A stretch of DNA of 26,178 nt, taken from the IMG/VR virus record IMGVR_UViG_3300042731_004068, positions 1 to 26,178 of that record, one strand, 5' to 3'. The position numbers and the translations under genes are program-made. The notes under the pieces are model-generated. The model searched no databases. It was given only the letters and a program-made list of their open reading frames with translations, and was not told the origin of the DNA. Below are positions 14,561-23,752 of this stretch, in pieces. Position 1 is the stretch's first letter. Each line of letters starts with the position of its first letter. The DNA is from a virus.

Positions 14561-17500
14561 TTATGTTTGTACACATTCATATGTATCGCCTCGCCATTCT
14601 TTAACAATTCCAATAATATTGAAATCTACGATAGTTACTGTAACGTCTAGATCGCCCGCAAGCGCGGTAACATTACCAAGTCCTTGACTTGAAAATTGTT
14701 TGCTATCCCAATTGTCACTAAATCCGGGTTCATCTAAATATGTTTTATCTCCATTTATTGAATTGAACCATTTACCTTCTTTATCAATAAATGTTTTTAT
14801 TGATCCATCTTGCAAATTAGTTTTAACATAGTTTGCAACCCAACCTTTATCTCCTTCGTAGCCTAACGTTTTAAATTTTTTAACAACTGAAGGATCTTCG
14901 TTAAATAAAAATAATATTTTTGATTTATATTGTATCCCGTAAAAATTATTTCTGCTTACATCTTCTTGATGATGCAGCCACATATTACCATTTTTAAATG
15001 TGTAATAATTATTATTTAATGATATACCAGCCTCAGGCATAAAGCTATATCTACTTTCCCATCCTTTACTATATTCAGAGAAGCCTATAGTATCATTATT
15101 TAAGGTTACATTGTAAGTATTATTAAATGCATCATATGTGCCTAAAACTTCATTAGAGGCTCTTAAATTGTCTCTAAAATAATCCTTTAGGCCATTGTCA
15201 GAAATAATTTCTAGTCCATCGCCTGAGAGTCTTAGTATAAGGCCTCTGGCTTTATCTGAAAAATAACATCTATAGCCCCAATCAGCGAAGCTTTCAGGGT
15301 TTTTTGAAATACCAAATTCACCTGCATAAGGATCAACCGCTCCTAATACATTATTTGATGATAATAAATTTGCTGATCCGTCTGCGTTGTATAATAAATC
15401 TTTATCAGCGTAAATTTTTAATACTTTATCCTCACAAAATGTGACAAGGTTGCCCTCACGGGCATGTAGCTTTTGTATGCTACCATATTCTGGGTTTAAG
15501 TCTTTAGTTATTTTTTCAGCAACATTAAATTGATTAGATCTATTTATGCCATTTATTGTATTGTATATTCCAGAATATATTAAACCACTTTTCTTATTTT
15601 CTTGTTTAAATTGTTCCGCAATTACAGAAGAAACACGAACTTGTTTATCCATTAATACACCATTATAGTCATCGCGTATTCTATTGGACTCAACTCCATT
15701 ATTAAATGAAAAGCAATTATACCATCTTAATTGTTTTTCTTCATTAAATTCAGACGCCGGAAATGAATCCTCTGTTTCATAATAAATATCAAGTTCAGCA
15801 ATTTCTTTAGGCTCTGTTTCAAATATAGCGGGGGAATCTAAACTTAATAAGTTAGTATCTTCATCTATAATATCATCTAATATATATAAAGAATATTGTT
15901 GAGAAGTATTATTTGGAGTAAAATTAATGTTTTTGTTTAATTCAATTTCCCATTCGACCCAACGATTACAGCCGATTCTTCTTTTACCACCACCCAAGCC
16001 TCTAACTCCATTATCACCTTTTTTCCTTTTAGAAGAAACTATTTCATAAGCTTCTCCGTCAGTATCATCCCCAAATTTAATTTTGGTACCAACAATATCT
16101 AGCTTTGCAGAAAAGTCGTCAAATCTTGAATTAACATCATAACTCCAAAAATTACCATTAAAAGCCCCTGTTCTTCTAATTTTAATAATATTGTTTCCTG
16201 AAGATCTTTGTTCCCAATAGTAACCAGTATTACCGTCACCGCCCCCAACTCGTGGACAGCTGGGATTAATATTAGTATAAGTATTTCCTTTTATTTCTTC
16301 CTGATTGATTATTCTATAATCAGGATTGTCCTCAGTTTGTTGTAATAACAAATGTTGCTTTAACAAAGGATCAATTCTTAGTTTTATAAAAAATCTGTTT
16401 TTAAATTCAGGCGATACTTTTGTTACTATTTCACCAAATACGATGCTCATTGATGTAAGGCTACCAAAAGTTGTTACATCATTATCAGCAAATACCTCAT
16501 TAACTATTAATTCAAGCGTGGTATTATTTGTGCCCGTAAAAACAACATTGCTAACAGTATATATATCACTTTTATTACCCTCCGAAACAAATCTTATTTT
16601 TTGACCAGGTGCTATAGTTTCAGTTAAGGTATCATTAGATTCTATAGTTACCTCAATATTGCTTGCGTTTTCAGCTAATGACGTTGCTACCGCTGTAACT
16701 TTAAGCTGGCCCTTACTTGTAAACTTATCTGTTAAAAAATTTGGAGCTTCACCATCAATGTCTAATATCTTGTATTTTGCGGTTTCGTCTTCTACGGGTA
16801 TTTCTGCGCCATGTTGCTTTTTAAGTATTAAATAAGTTTCTTCGTCTAGTTTATTTCTTTCAGAAGACGGTATAGAAAGCCATACAGAATTAGGCTCTTC
16901 TTTATTGAGATAATACTTATCTATTATAACATTATAATATTGATCAGATGTTTCTTTTATATAATATCTATATTTGTCTGCCCAGCTAGGAGCTGCTCCA
17001 ACCCCTTTAACAGCAAGTGTATTGTTTTTGTCTGATGCTGCTCTTTGAAGATTAAACACGCCAGATTGATTTGCAATAACAGGTGATTGCCTTCCATATT
17101 TATCTTCAAAAACAACACCAACTTGATATTTTCTTCCTGACTTTATGGATCTTTTATATATATTATTTTCTAATATCCTTGTTGATACTTTTGGCTCATC
17201 ATTAATGTCATAGCCTTGTGTATAATTACCAAAAACAATTCTATTAGATATTAGCTCCTGCGACTTTGCTTTTATAGGTACATTATCCCATTGGCGCAAC
17301 AATTGGTTACTTTCAACTGTTTTATAAATGATAGCAGATGTTATATCATATGTTGTAACCTCATTTGTTTTTAAAGTTTCAACGGTATATATATTGTTGT
17401 TCGCTGAATCTTTATATAATATATCTATTTCTGTTACATCATCTGGAGCAGGGTCAAAAGTATGCAATGTAATTTTTCTAACATTGTTAGTCATACCTTC

Positions 17501-18508
17501 ATTATAACCCTCTTTTGCATTAAAATTAATTTGCCCAGGTAAAAATGCTATTTCAGAAAATGGTGAAAATGTTGAATATTCTCCATCTTCATATTTCCAT
17601 CTATATGCGAAGCGCGGAAATTTTAATTCAAACAAAGGCTCTGGCTGTTCTTTTATAACGCTATATTGCGTTGCTCCTTCATAAAAATTATCTGTAGCTG
17701 AGGTAATTTCTATTGTAACAGATGCCCCTCCTGAGTACGCCGTAATTAATCCTTTAATTTTTATAGGGCCATCATTTGTATAATCAGAAGCATCTTGTTC
17801 GTTTTCAAATACAAGTATATCGCCTACTAACCAGTCTCTGTCTGTATTTAATATATTTAAAGTATAAGTTTCCCCAACTTCTACAGGGGCTGTATCATTG
17901 TCTTTTGAAAAATTAAACAATGTTGAAGATTCAGAAGAGTCTCCGTCTATAGTCTCTTCTAAAAACATTTTAGGAGCCGAGGCTGGTGATCTTTTTATTA
18001 AAGTAGTATCTTCTTCTACAAAATTTCTAGAATGTACTTGCGTGTGCGAAGAATAACCTGATGTTCCGTTTTTAAATTTTTCAATATTTATTTTTCTAGG
18101 CTCAGATTTATTATCTGTCCAAAATAATAACCCATCAATTATATTAACGCCAGTTATTAAATTATCTTTAGAAAATTGAAGAACATTATATAAGTCTACA
18201 ACAATAGGAGTTACAATTTTTGTATCATCGTTATATTCAGCAATAATATTTTTATTATTTCCAGAAACAAACCAATATAAAGAATTAGTTTCATCATTTT
18301 TAACGGCCCCTACAACTTTAGGGTCAGATATATCTAAAATAGAAATTAACTTATTTCCTAAAATATTTTGAACTGCCCCGACGTCACCGGTCTGAGAATT
18401 AAATACCTGCACATTTAGCGCATCCTTATATTCCCCATTTGGTATAGTTCTTTCATCTAGGTCTTTATTCATTCGACCTGCAGAAAATAAGCGTTTAATT
18501 TCTGGCAT
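14561..18508 (-). CDS. Very large (1315-aa) tail/nozzle protein, stabilisation-protein-like
   Basis: The N-terminus (MPEIKRLFSAGRMNKDLDER, then TIPNGEYKDALNVQVF and GAVQNILGNKLI) is, from memory, highly characteristic of a large structural protein in marine phages. It resembles in plan the start of podoviral tail-nozzle or DNA-stabilisation proteins such as T7 gp12 and P22 gp10, which name a set of positions along a beta-propeller. The rest is beta-rich with many W, Y and G residues and no membrane segment. Position after two connector-like proteins and before the fibres supports a tail-nozzle role. The last nine residues before VQT are EWRGDTYEC, found again in the 432-aa fibre. The end looks abrupt, as if a longer C-terminal domain had been lost or exchanged. 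T7-type function is an analogy, not a proven homology. Confidence 0.68.
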   Translation of the reverse strand: MPEIKRLFSAGRMNKDLDERTIPNGEYKDALNVQVFNSQTGDVGAVQNILGNKLISILDISDPKVVGAVKNDETNSLYWFVSGNNKNIIAEYNDDTKIVTPIVVDLYNVLQFSKDNLITGVNIIDGLLFWTDNKSEPRKINIEKFKNGTSGYSSHTQVHSRNFVEEDTTLIKRSPASAPKMFLEETIDGDSSESSTLFNFSKDNDTAPVEVGETYTLNILNTDRDWLVGDILVFENEQDASDYTNDGPIKIKGLITAYSGGASVTIEITSATDNFYEGATQYSVIKEQPEPLFELKFPRFAYRWKYEDGEYSTFSPFSEIAFLPGQINFNAKEGYNEGMTNNVRKITLHTFDPAPDDVTEIDILYKDSANNNIYTVETLKTNEVTTYDITSAIIYKTVESNQLLRQWDNVPIKAKSQELISNRIVFGNYTQGYDINDEPKVSTRILENNIYKRSIKSGRKYQVGVVFEDKYGRQSPVIANQSGVFNLQRAASDKNNTLAVKGVGAAPSWADKYRYYIKETSDQYYNVIIDKYYLNKEEPNSVWLSIPSSERNKLDEETYLILKKQHGAEIPVEDETAKYKILDIDGEAPNFLTDKFTSKGQLKVTAVATSLAENASNIEVTIESNDTLTETIAPGQKIRFVSEGNKSDIYTVSNVVFTGTNNTTLELIVNEVFADNDVTTFGSLTSMSIVFGEIVTKVSPEFKNRFFIKLRIDPLLKQHLLLQQTEDNPDYRIINQEEIKGNTYTNINPSCPRVGGGDGNTGYYWEQRSSGNNIIKIRRTGAFNGNFWSYDVNSRFDDFSAKLDIVGTKIKFGDDTDGEAYEIVSSKRKKGDNGVRGLGGGKRRIGCNRWVEWEIELNKNINFTPNNTSQQYSLYILDDIIDEDTNLLSLDSPAIFETEPKEIAELDIYYETEDSFPASEFNEEKQLRWYNCFSFNNGVESNRIRDDYNGVLMDKQVRVSSVIAEQFKQENKKSGLIYSGIYNTINGINRSNQFNVAEKITKDLNPEYGSIQKLHAREGNLVTFCEDKVLKIYADKDLLYNADGSANLLSSNNVLGAVDPYAGEFGISKNPESFADWGYRCYFSDKARGLILRLSGDGLEIISDNGLKDYFRDNLRASNEVLGTYDAFNNTYNVTLNNDTIGFSEYSKGWESRYSFMPEAGISLNNNYYTFKNGNMWLHHQEDVSRNNFYGIQYKSKILFLFNEDPSVVKKFKTLGYEGDKGWVANYVKTNLQDGSIKTFIDKEGKWFNSINGDKTYLDEPGFSDNWDSKQFSSQGLGNVTALAGDLDVTVTIVDFNIIGIVKEWRGDTYECVQT

Positions 18509-18513
18509 CTTAA

Positions 18514-19404
18514 TTAGTGTTTAATTTGCTTGCCTTTGCCGCGCATTATTTGCTCTAACTCTTGAGTTTTAAGATTACTAAGTCTAAGTTTTGCTTTTCG
18601 TCTTGCGGCTATACTATCTTTTCTAAGTCTTTGGACTCTATATTCAGGAGCATCTTGTTTTGTAGAAATTATAGCGTAAGAAATATATTTATAAATAGCA
18701 TCTTCCGCAAACTTATGTAATTTCATATCATCCTCCGTAGCCAGCCCGTCTGATATATATTTTAAAACAACTGTTCTTCCGGTAAAATCACCACTAAATG
18801 ATATTAATCCTTTGTTTTGATTAATAAAAAATGTGCCATGCTTAGTAGCTAATTCAGGTATAATGCCATACCGTTTCCCATAATCAACATTGTAACCGTA
18901 TCCTTCTTCTAAAAAGTCTATAGTATTATCTAAATTAGAGTTGTCATCCGTACTACTGTCGTGAAAATTTGTTTCTGTATTTGATTTATTAGCATATAAG
19001 ATTTCGCCGCTTTCATCAAATAATAAATTATAGTCATCATCTTGTAGCCCCGCATTTGGAGTGCTTGATATGCTTCTTGGCATAACAAAACGCTCTAAGC
19101 CGTCGTCCCCTACAAAAGTTACTTTTACATAATTAACATAATCATGAGGAAGTTTAATGCTTAATGATGGAGGTACATCAAGCTCTATGTCTTTAATAGA
19201 CCTTAAGGTATCGTAACTCAATTCTTGTAGCGCTCGCTGTGCATGGAAAGCAACTTCGGATCTTTTAGCCGTACCAATAATTTTATCGTCGCCTATATAA
19301 GCAACCATAAAGTTATTTATTACGTCGGTCAGAGTTATATGCTGATAATTGCCGTGATCTGATCCTTCATAATATTCTTGTGGCGTTTGATTAAGTAATG
19401 CCAT
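18514..19404 (-). CDS. Connector / tail-tube (ring) protein candidate
   Basis: A 296-aa protein. The helical N-terminal part contains DVINNFMVAYIGDDKII and AKRSEVAFHAQRALQELSYD, followed by ELDVPPSLSIKLPHDYVNYV. This plan (helical bundle, then a proline-containing beta segment) is seen in head-tail connector and tail-tubular proteins of podoviruses and related marine phages. The C-terminus is basic and helical (RKDSIAARRKAKLRLSNLKT). It lies between the 232-aa connector candidate and the 1315-aa tail protein, as expected for a ring linking portal and nozzle. Which ring it forms cannot be decided from sequence alone. Confidence 0.6.
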   Translation of the reverse strand: MALLNQTPQEYYEGSDHGNYQHITLTDVINNFMVAYIGDDKIIGTAKRSEVAFHAQRALQELSYDTLRSIKDIELDVPPSLSIKLPHDYVNYVKVTFVGDDGLERFVMPRSISSTPNAGLQDDDYNLLFDESGEILYANKSNTETNFHDSSTDDNSNLDNTIDFLEEGYGYNVDYGKRYGIIPELATKHGTFFINQNKGLISFSGDFTGRTVVLKYISDGLATEDDMKLHKFAEDAIYKYISYAIISTKQDAPEYRVQRLRKDSIAARRKAKLRLSNLKTQELEQIMRGKGKQIKH

Positions 19405-19407
19405 TTA

Positions 19408-20106
19408 TTATGATTTTTCTTGAGTTAATATTTTATTTTCTTTTGCTTCAGCAACTTCAGTAACCTCAAGCTGTCTAACTATTACACCAGAATAAGCTAA
19501 TATTTTAATTACCAATTGAGCTTCTTCTGATTCATGCAGTTCAAAATCAATAGAATTGTTTGCATTGTACAAAGCAGTATCGTCAACATTAGTATATGCC
19601 CATTTAACTTCTTTTGGCTTTCTCACGTAAGAACAAGTTATGCCAGTGTTAATATTTGTTGGATAAACTTTTATTGATAAATTTTCTTCTGTATTATCTA
19701 TATTTTGAACATATACTGGTCTTTCCGCAGTAGGCTTTGCTAATGGCGATAAATTTAAATAAAGTATTTCTTTTTGGTCTACGCGTTCAACCTCTTTATT
19801 GTTATAAATTACAGTACCAATTTTATGCAAATCAGAAGGAACAATAAAATGGTCTATTGAATGAGTCATAGATCCAGTCTTTTTAAACTTACTAATTTTT
19901 TCATCAATAAGCTTTACCATATTAGAATACTCAGTATTATTATCACGCATTCTTTTAAATTGTTGCAAATCATAAAAATATTGTTCAAATATTTCTAACT
20001 GTGCTTGATTTGCCTTCAAATTATATTCTTGCGGTGTAATATAACCTCGCTGTTCCTTATTTAAAATAGCTAATACCCTTTGGTAAACTGTATCTACGCT
20101 AATCAT
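19408..20106 (-). CDS. Conserved virion protein, probable head-tail adaptor
   Basis: A 232-aa protein. The N-terminus MISVDTVYQRVLAILNKEQR, then GYITPQEYNLKANQAQLEIF, is recalled from structural proteins of flavophages and uncultured marine phages. The first 80 residues are helical and the remainder is mixed beta. It ends three bases before the start of the 296-aa gene. It is preceded by a 58-base gap that holds a stable hairpin, so its message may start or be processed there. An adaptor or ring role is inferred from gene order; no enzymatic motif is present. Confidence 0.6.
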   Translation of the reverse strand: MISVDTVYQRVLAILNKEQRGYITPQEYNLKANQAQLEIFEQYFYDLQQFKRMRDNNTEYSNMVKLIDEKISKFKKTGSMTHSIDHFIVPSDLHKIGTVIYNNKEVERVDQKEILYLNLSPLAKPTAERPVYVQNIDNTEENLSIKVYPTNINTGITCSYVRKPKEVKWAYTNVDDTALYNANNSIDFELHESEEAQLVIKILAYSGVIVRQLEVTEVAEAKENKILTQEKS

Positions 20107-20124
20107 ATATTTGTATTATTATAA

Positions 20125-20152
20125 TGAAGGGCCACCCTAAGTGACCCTTTCA
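20125..20152 (-). terminator. Hairpin between the 257-aa and 232-aa genes; weak terminator or processing site
   Basis: Read on the minus strand, AAGGGTCAC and GTGGCCCTT pair in a 9-bp stem (one G-T) around the loop TTAGG (20127-20149). A further TGA/TCA pairing extends it across a one-base bulge. The downstream bases (CATTATAATAATAC) form no strict T run, so termination may be partial. Its loop resembles that of the hairpin before the 257-aa gene. Confidence 0.5.
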
Positions 20153-20164
20153 CTATAAGATGGT

Positions 20165-20938
20165 TTATTTAAGTTTCTTTTCTATTGACTTGTAAACCTC
20201 AACACCTTCATCTGTTTTTAAATATGCAGCAAATGCTGAATATGGATTTTCATCAAAAGGTACCGACATTAACTTTTTATTGTTGCTAGCCCAGTGGAAT
20301 GATCTTTGATCACCTGATAATTGTACTACACCGGCTTCTACAGCTTTTATTCCAAAGTTTCTTAATTGAACATTTTCATCTTCAACTAATTCAATAAATA
20401 GCGCCGCGTCTCTTTTTGCAAACAATAATAAGTCTCTTTTAATTTCAGCAGTAGTCATTTTAGAAACGGCTGAACCTTGTTCAACTCTTAGTACAGCCTC
20501 AGCATGATTAATATCTAAATCTTTAGCCAAGTTTAATGCTGTAATTTCTAATTCGATGTCTGCTAAATCATCTTTTGCATCAGCAACATTATCAACTTCA
20601 TAATAAGTTAAATCTTTCTGCGGATGATATAATGATAATAATTTTTGTAAAGCTTGATCTGACTTAGGAACGAATAAAGATCCATTCTTAAATACAATGT
20701 GCTTTAATGTAGAGAATCCCTGCTGTTCATCTCTAAAAGGAGAATTTTGGTTACTAGCATAACGTAATTCTCTGTTTAATCCTTTTTCTTCGTCAAACCA
20801 CATTAGAGGATTTCTGCTGTGGTGCTTTGAAGCTAATGTGAACGTAATAGGAGTTTTATTACCTTTTAATACGTACGTTCTATCTTTAATAGTCCAGCCT
20901 TGCGTAGAGCCTGCCTGTGACTTTGTTTTAGTTGCCAT
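20165..20938 (-). CDS. Conserved head-associated protein downstream of the capsid gene, function unknown
   Basis: A 257-aa soluble protein with no membrane segment. Landmarks are WTIKDRTYVLKGNKTPITFT, ALQKLLSLYHPQKDLTYYEV, TTAEIKRDLLLFAKRDAALF and DENPYSAFAAYLKTDEGVEV. The whole reads like a conserved protein found directly after the capsid gene in related marine phages (from memory). It is the only gene bordered on both sides by stable hairpins, so it can be dosed separately from capsid and tail genes. Its leader (27 bases, no G, made of ATATT-like pentamers) lacks a Shine-Dalgarno sequence. Candidate roles are head completion, decoration or internal protein; the sequence does not decide between them. 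Confidence 0.6.
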   Translation of the reverse strand: MATKTKSQAGSTQGWTIKDRTYVLKGNKTPITFTLASKHHSRNPLMWFDEEKGLNRELRYASNQNSPFRDEQQGFSTLKHIVFKNGSLFVPKSDQALQKLLSLYHPQKDLTYYEVDNVADAKDDLADIELEITALNLAKDLDINHAEAVLRVEQGSAVSKMTTAEIKRDLLLFAKRDAALFIELVEDENVQLRNFGIKAVEAGVVQLSGDQRSFHWASNNKKLMSVPFDENPYSAFAAYLKTDEGVEVYKSIEKKLK

Positions 20939-20960
20939 AATATAATATAATATAATTGAT

Positions 20961-21003
20961 AAAAAGTAAGAGTAGGGACGCCCTAAAGCGCCCCATATCT
21001 TAC
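20961..21003 (-). terminator. Intrinsic terminator after the major capsid gene
   Basis: On the minus strand, GGGGCGC and GCGTCCC pair around loop TTTAGG (20975-20994; one G-T pair). Flanking GTAAGA and TCTTAC (outer ends 21003 and 20966) add a second 6-bp helix across a 3 by 3 internal loop. Five T residues follow directly (20965-20961). It starts eight bases beyond the capsid stop codon. This fits a terminator that keeps capsid mRNA abundant relative to genes beyond it. Confidence 0.75.
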
Positions 21004-21011
21004 ATTAGTGA

Positions 21012-22454
21012 TTATGCACCCTGAGTAACAGACTTGAATAATACAAAGTTGTTTGCTCCCTGTACACATAAACATCTTTCTGACAAGAAGTGTACGTTCA
21101 TTTCGTCAACGTCAGATGTATAAACTCCACCTACAGACCCAGTGATCCAAGATTTCATTTTACGATCGTCAGCTTCAGAAGCGCGGTAACGTACGTGTAA
21201 GAAAGGACGCTTAATGTTCTTACCTAACTGCTGATCGTATACAGTTGAAGTACCAGCAGGTACAAGTACACCATCAATGTCTTCAGTAAGACCACGAGTA
21301 GCAGCGTCGTTTAAGTATTTCCAGTCAGTTTTGTAGAAGTCATAAGAACCACGACGGAAACCGCTGAATCCTAAGTTAAGAGCCATATCCTCGCTATTGT
21401 TGAATACTCCGTAAGAAGTTCCACCATTATAGTGAGCATTTACGGCACCTAGCATATCGTCGAATGCAAGAGCAGTAGCGCGATTTAAGAAAAGCATGTT
21501 TTCTTCAATAGCACCTTGCTTATCAAGATTTTTAAGAATTTCATCAAAATCCTGAAGAGCAGTACGATCTGCACCAGCATCAGATAAAGTAGCTTCACCA
21601 GAGTTGAAGTTTTGATAGATATTTCCACGGCTTTCAATAGCAGCAAAAAGACCTTCAGTACCTTTGTATCCTTGATCGTTAGCTTCAGATCCGTTACCAG
21701 TAGTAGCGGCTAATTCACCTTCAACCATTGACATTTCAAGATAATCTTCAAAACGTAAACGAGTTTCGTGCTCTGATTTTAAGTACCATAGATACCCAGA
21801 AGCTCCGTTTTCAGTAGTAACTTCAACCCATCCAATTTGAGCAGCATCAGATCCAGAGATAGAATACTTGTCTTTAATAATGATAGGTGAGTTGCTAAAC
21901 TGTTGGAAACCAGCATCTACAGATCCAGCCATACCAGCAGAACCTTTAGCAAATTCAGAACCGTAAACAAATACTTTTACAGTTACATCAGTACCAGAAG
22001 TAAGTCCAGCAGCGGTAAGTGTTTGCTCAGCATAAGGAGCAACAGTAAATGTATCAGTTGCTACAGCTGTAACAACAGCTTTAATTGTAGTTAATCCTTC
22101 AGCAATAGCTACAGTTTGTCCAACACGTACTGCATGACCAGCTTCTGTAATAACATTTGTAGTTGTATTAGCAGATGCATCATCATAAGCAATGTGTAGA
22201 CGCCCTTGCTCTGACCAAATTACTTGATCTGAAGCAGAAGGAATTTCAGCTCCTACCATGCGTAAGAAAGAAGAAACAGAGCGATTTCCGTAACGCTCAA
22301 CTTCCTTTTCGTATACGTCTGGTAAAAATTGTTGTGCAAATGTTCCACCACCAGTGGCAGAATCAAAAGTTAGATAGTTTGTTCCAAACAAACTTTTAGT
22401 AGGTGAAGGCGTTAACCCCGCTGGGAACGATCCACCTGTTGAAAATAATCCCAT
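21012..22454 (-). CDS. Major capsid protein (HK97-fold type, inferred)
   Basis: A 480-aa protein encoded right after the scaffold candidate and ending at a strong terminator, as expected for the most abundant virion protein. The N-terminal FLPDVYEKEVERYGNRSVSS and the segment YLWYLKSEHETRLRFEDYLE, with later MLFLNRATALAFDDMLGAVN, fit capsid proteins of flavophage and crAss-like type (recalled, not searched). Residues about 95-165 are Thr/Val-rich and beta-like, perhaps an inserted surface domain. The region uses fewer AT-only codons than its neighbours, consistent with high expression. No protease cleavage site can be assigned, so maturation is unknown. Confidence 0.8.
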   Translation of the reverse strand: MGLFSTGGSFPAGLTPSPTKSLFGTNYLTFDSATGGGTFAQQFLPDVYEKEVERYGNRSVSSFLRMVGAEIPSASDQVIWSEQGRLHIAYDDASANTTTNVITEAGHAVRVGQTVAIAEGLTTIKAVVTAVATDTFTVAPYAEQTLTAAGLTSGTDVTVKVFVYGSEFAKGSAGMAGSVDAGFQQFSNSPIIIKDKYSISGSDAAQIGWVEVTTENGASGYLWYLKSEHETRLRFEDYLEMSMVEGELAATTGNGSEANDQGYKGTEGLFAAIESRGNIYQNFNSGEATLSDAGADRTALQDFDEILKNLDKQGAIEENMLFLNRATALAFDDMLGAVNAHYNGGTSYGVFNNSEDMALNLGFSGFRRGSYDFYKTDWKYLNDAATRGLTEDIDGVLVPAGTSTVYDQQLGKNIKRPFLHVRYRASEADDRKMKSWITGSVGGVYTSDVDEMNVHFLSERCLCVQGANNFVLFKSVTQGA

Positions 22455-22475
22455 TTTTGTTAATTTTTAAGATTG
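22455..22475 (-). promoter_or_regulatory. G-free, A-rich translation leader of the capsid gene (no Shine-Dalgarno)
   Basis: The 21 bases between the scaffold stop and the capsid ATG read CAATCTTAAAAATTAACAAA followed by A, with no G at all, so no purine-rich Shine-Dalgarno pairing is possible. A-rich leaders replacing Shine-Dalgarno sites are known for Bacteroidota. Other genes here show the same style, for example before 13290, 9979 and 841. Confidence 0.65.
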
Positions 22476-23720
22476 TTATTGTCTTAGTTTAATTTTTAAA
22501 CGACTGGCATCATCTCCGCTAATTGCTCTGACTTGCATACCGCTAGTTGTAGTAACCTTTTCATGAGACCCTCTTGGTGCCATATCAATGTTTTTAGAAG
22601 ACTTCATTTGTTCTCTAATAGCATCTGATTTACCTTGCTCATAAAAATGATTTGCAATAGCATCTGCATTCATAGCTGTAAACAATGCTTTATGATAACC
22701 TTGCGCGTCTGTCATTTCATTATTTTCATTGACAAATTTGCTAACCAAAGTATTAATATCTGATTGGTTATTTTTAACACTATTTACATCTTTAACATTG
22801 TATCTGTATCTTGAATTACCAACTTTATATTCAAAACCTTTGAAATCATTGGCAAACAATTCATTTGTTTTTTGTTCAAATACAGAACGCTGCTGCTGAG
22901 TTGACTGCTGAGTCGTTTTATAATCATCGTAAAACTTAACCGCCTCTTGCTGCTCAGGAGTTAAACGCGAGCTTAACTTAAGCTCATCGTAATACTTACT
23001 CTTAAGACTTGTTAGATTTGATTTAGCTTCTGCAATTGATTCTTTTAATGCAAGCTTTTTACGCTTGATGTCTCTTTCCTCATCAACTTCTTCATCGTAT
23101 GAAAAAGAGTCTTCTATAAGAAAACTTATTTCATCTTCAGATAAATGAGGTTTTGTTTGACGATAATGCTCACGGAGTAAATCCATATCCGCCATATCAT
23201 CATAACTTTTGTTGAGGTTGACATAATCCTCAACTGTACCACCAGTTTCTTCCATGAATTGAACTAACTTTTCAATATTCTCTGGTAACTCCCTGGCTTC
23301 TTGATTATTATTTACACTTTCTTCTTCTTCTTTAAGCTTATTAGGTATATCTTTTATTTTATCTGATAAGCTTTTTTCTTCCGTTACCTCTTCTTCATCC
23401 GGTAAGCGTTCGAGGACCGCATCTTCATTGTTACTGGGCTCGCTTTCTCCGGAAGGTTCTTCATTTGTTGCTTCGACGTTTTCTGCTTGTACTTCTCCGC
23501 TAGTTTCGGATTCGTCGCGTACAGATACCTCATCTGCGCTTTGCTCTTGAACGGCATCGGCTTCTTGGTTTAAGTTTCGTAAATCTACTTTAATTGTACC
23601 GTCATCATCTACGGTTGTACTACTTTGAGGTTCTTCTTTAATCTCAGGCGTAGTTTCTTCTACTTGTTGCTCAACTGCTTCTTGCACAGTTTCTTCAACC
23701 TGTGTTGTTTCTTCTGACAT
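22476..23720 (-). CDS. Capsid scaffolding protein candidate
   Basis: A 414-aa protein between portal and capsid genes, the standard place for scaffold. Residues 1 to about 150 are extremely acidic and low in complexity (SEETTQVEETVQEAVEQQVE). Central helical, coiled-coil-like segments follow (about 220-310, KESIAEAKSNLTSLKSKYYD), with a Gln-rich stretch (TTQQSTQQQRSVFEQ). The last 40 residues are basic (ending SRLKIKLRQ), as in scaffolds whose C-terminus docks on the capsid protein. No Ser-His-Asp protease triad was recognised, so a protease-scaffold fusion is not supported. The leader is almost pure A/T. Sequence alone gives only moderate support; position gives most of it. Confidence 0.68.
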   Translation of the reverse strand: MSEETTQVEETVQEAVEQQVEETTPEIKEEPQSSTTVDDDGTIKVDLRNLNQEADAVQEQSADEVSVRDESETSGEVQAENVEATNEEPSGESEPSNNEDAVLERLPDEEEVTEEKSLSDKIKDIPNKLKEEEESVNNNQEARELPENIEKLVQFMEETGGTVEDYVNLNKSYDDMADMDLLREHYRQTKPHLSEDEISFLIEDSFSYDEEVDEERDIKRKKLALKESIAEAKSNLTSLKSKYYDELKLSSRLTPEQQEAVKFYDDYKTTQQSTQQQRSVFEQKTNELFANDFKGFEYKVGNSRYRYNVKDVNSVKNNQSDINTLVSKFVNENNEMTDAQGYHKALFTAMNADAIANHFYEQGKSDAIREQMKSSKNIDMAPRGSHEKVTTTSGMQVRAISGDDASRLKIKLRQ

Positions 23721-23752
23721 AATAAAATATTATAAAATTAATAAATTGGGTT

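Noticed and set aside
14573-14599. RGD within EWRGDTYEC as an integrin-binding motif
   Set aside because: A bacteriophage tail has no integrin partner; the conserved unit is the whole nine-residue peptide.
20938-20960. ATATT pentamer repeats before the 257-aa gene as a promoter -10 box
   Set aside because: The repeats lie directly against the start codon with no upstream element; a similar A/T string occurs before 14549 as an ordinary leader. A promoter cannot be claimed.
22476-23720. Capsid protease fused to the scaffold candidate
   Set aside because: No catalytic Ser/His/Asp pattern of prohead protease could be recognised; the protein is acidic low complexity plus coiled coil.
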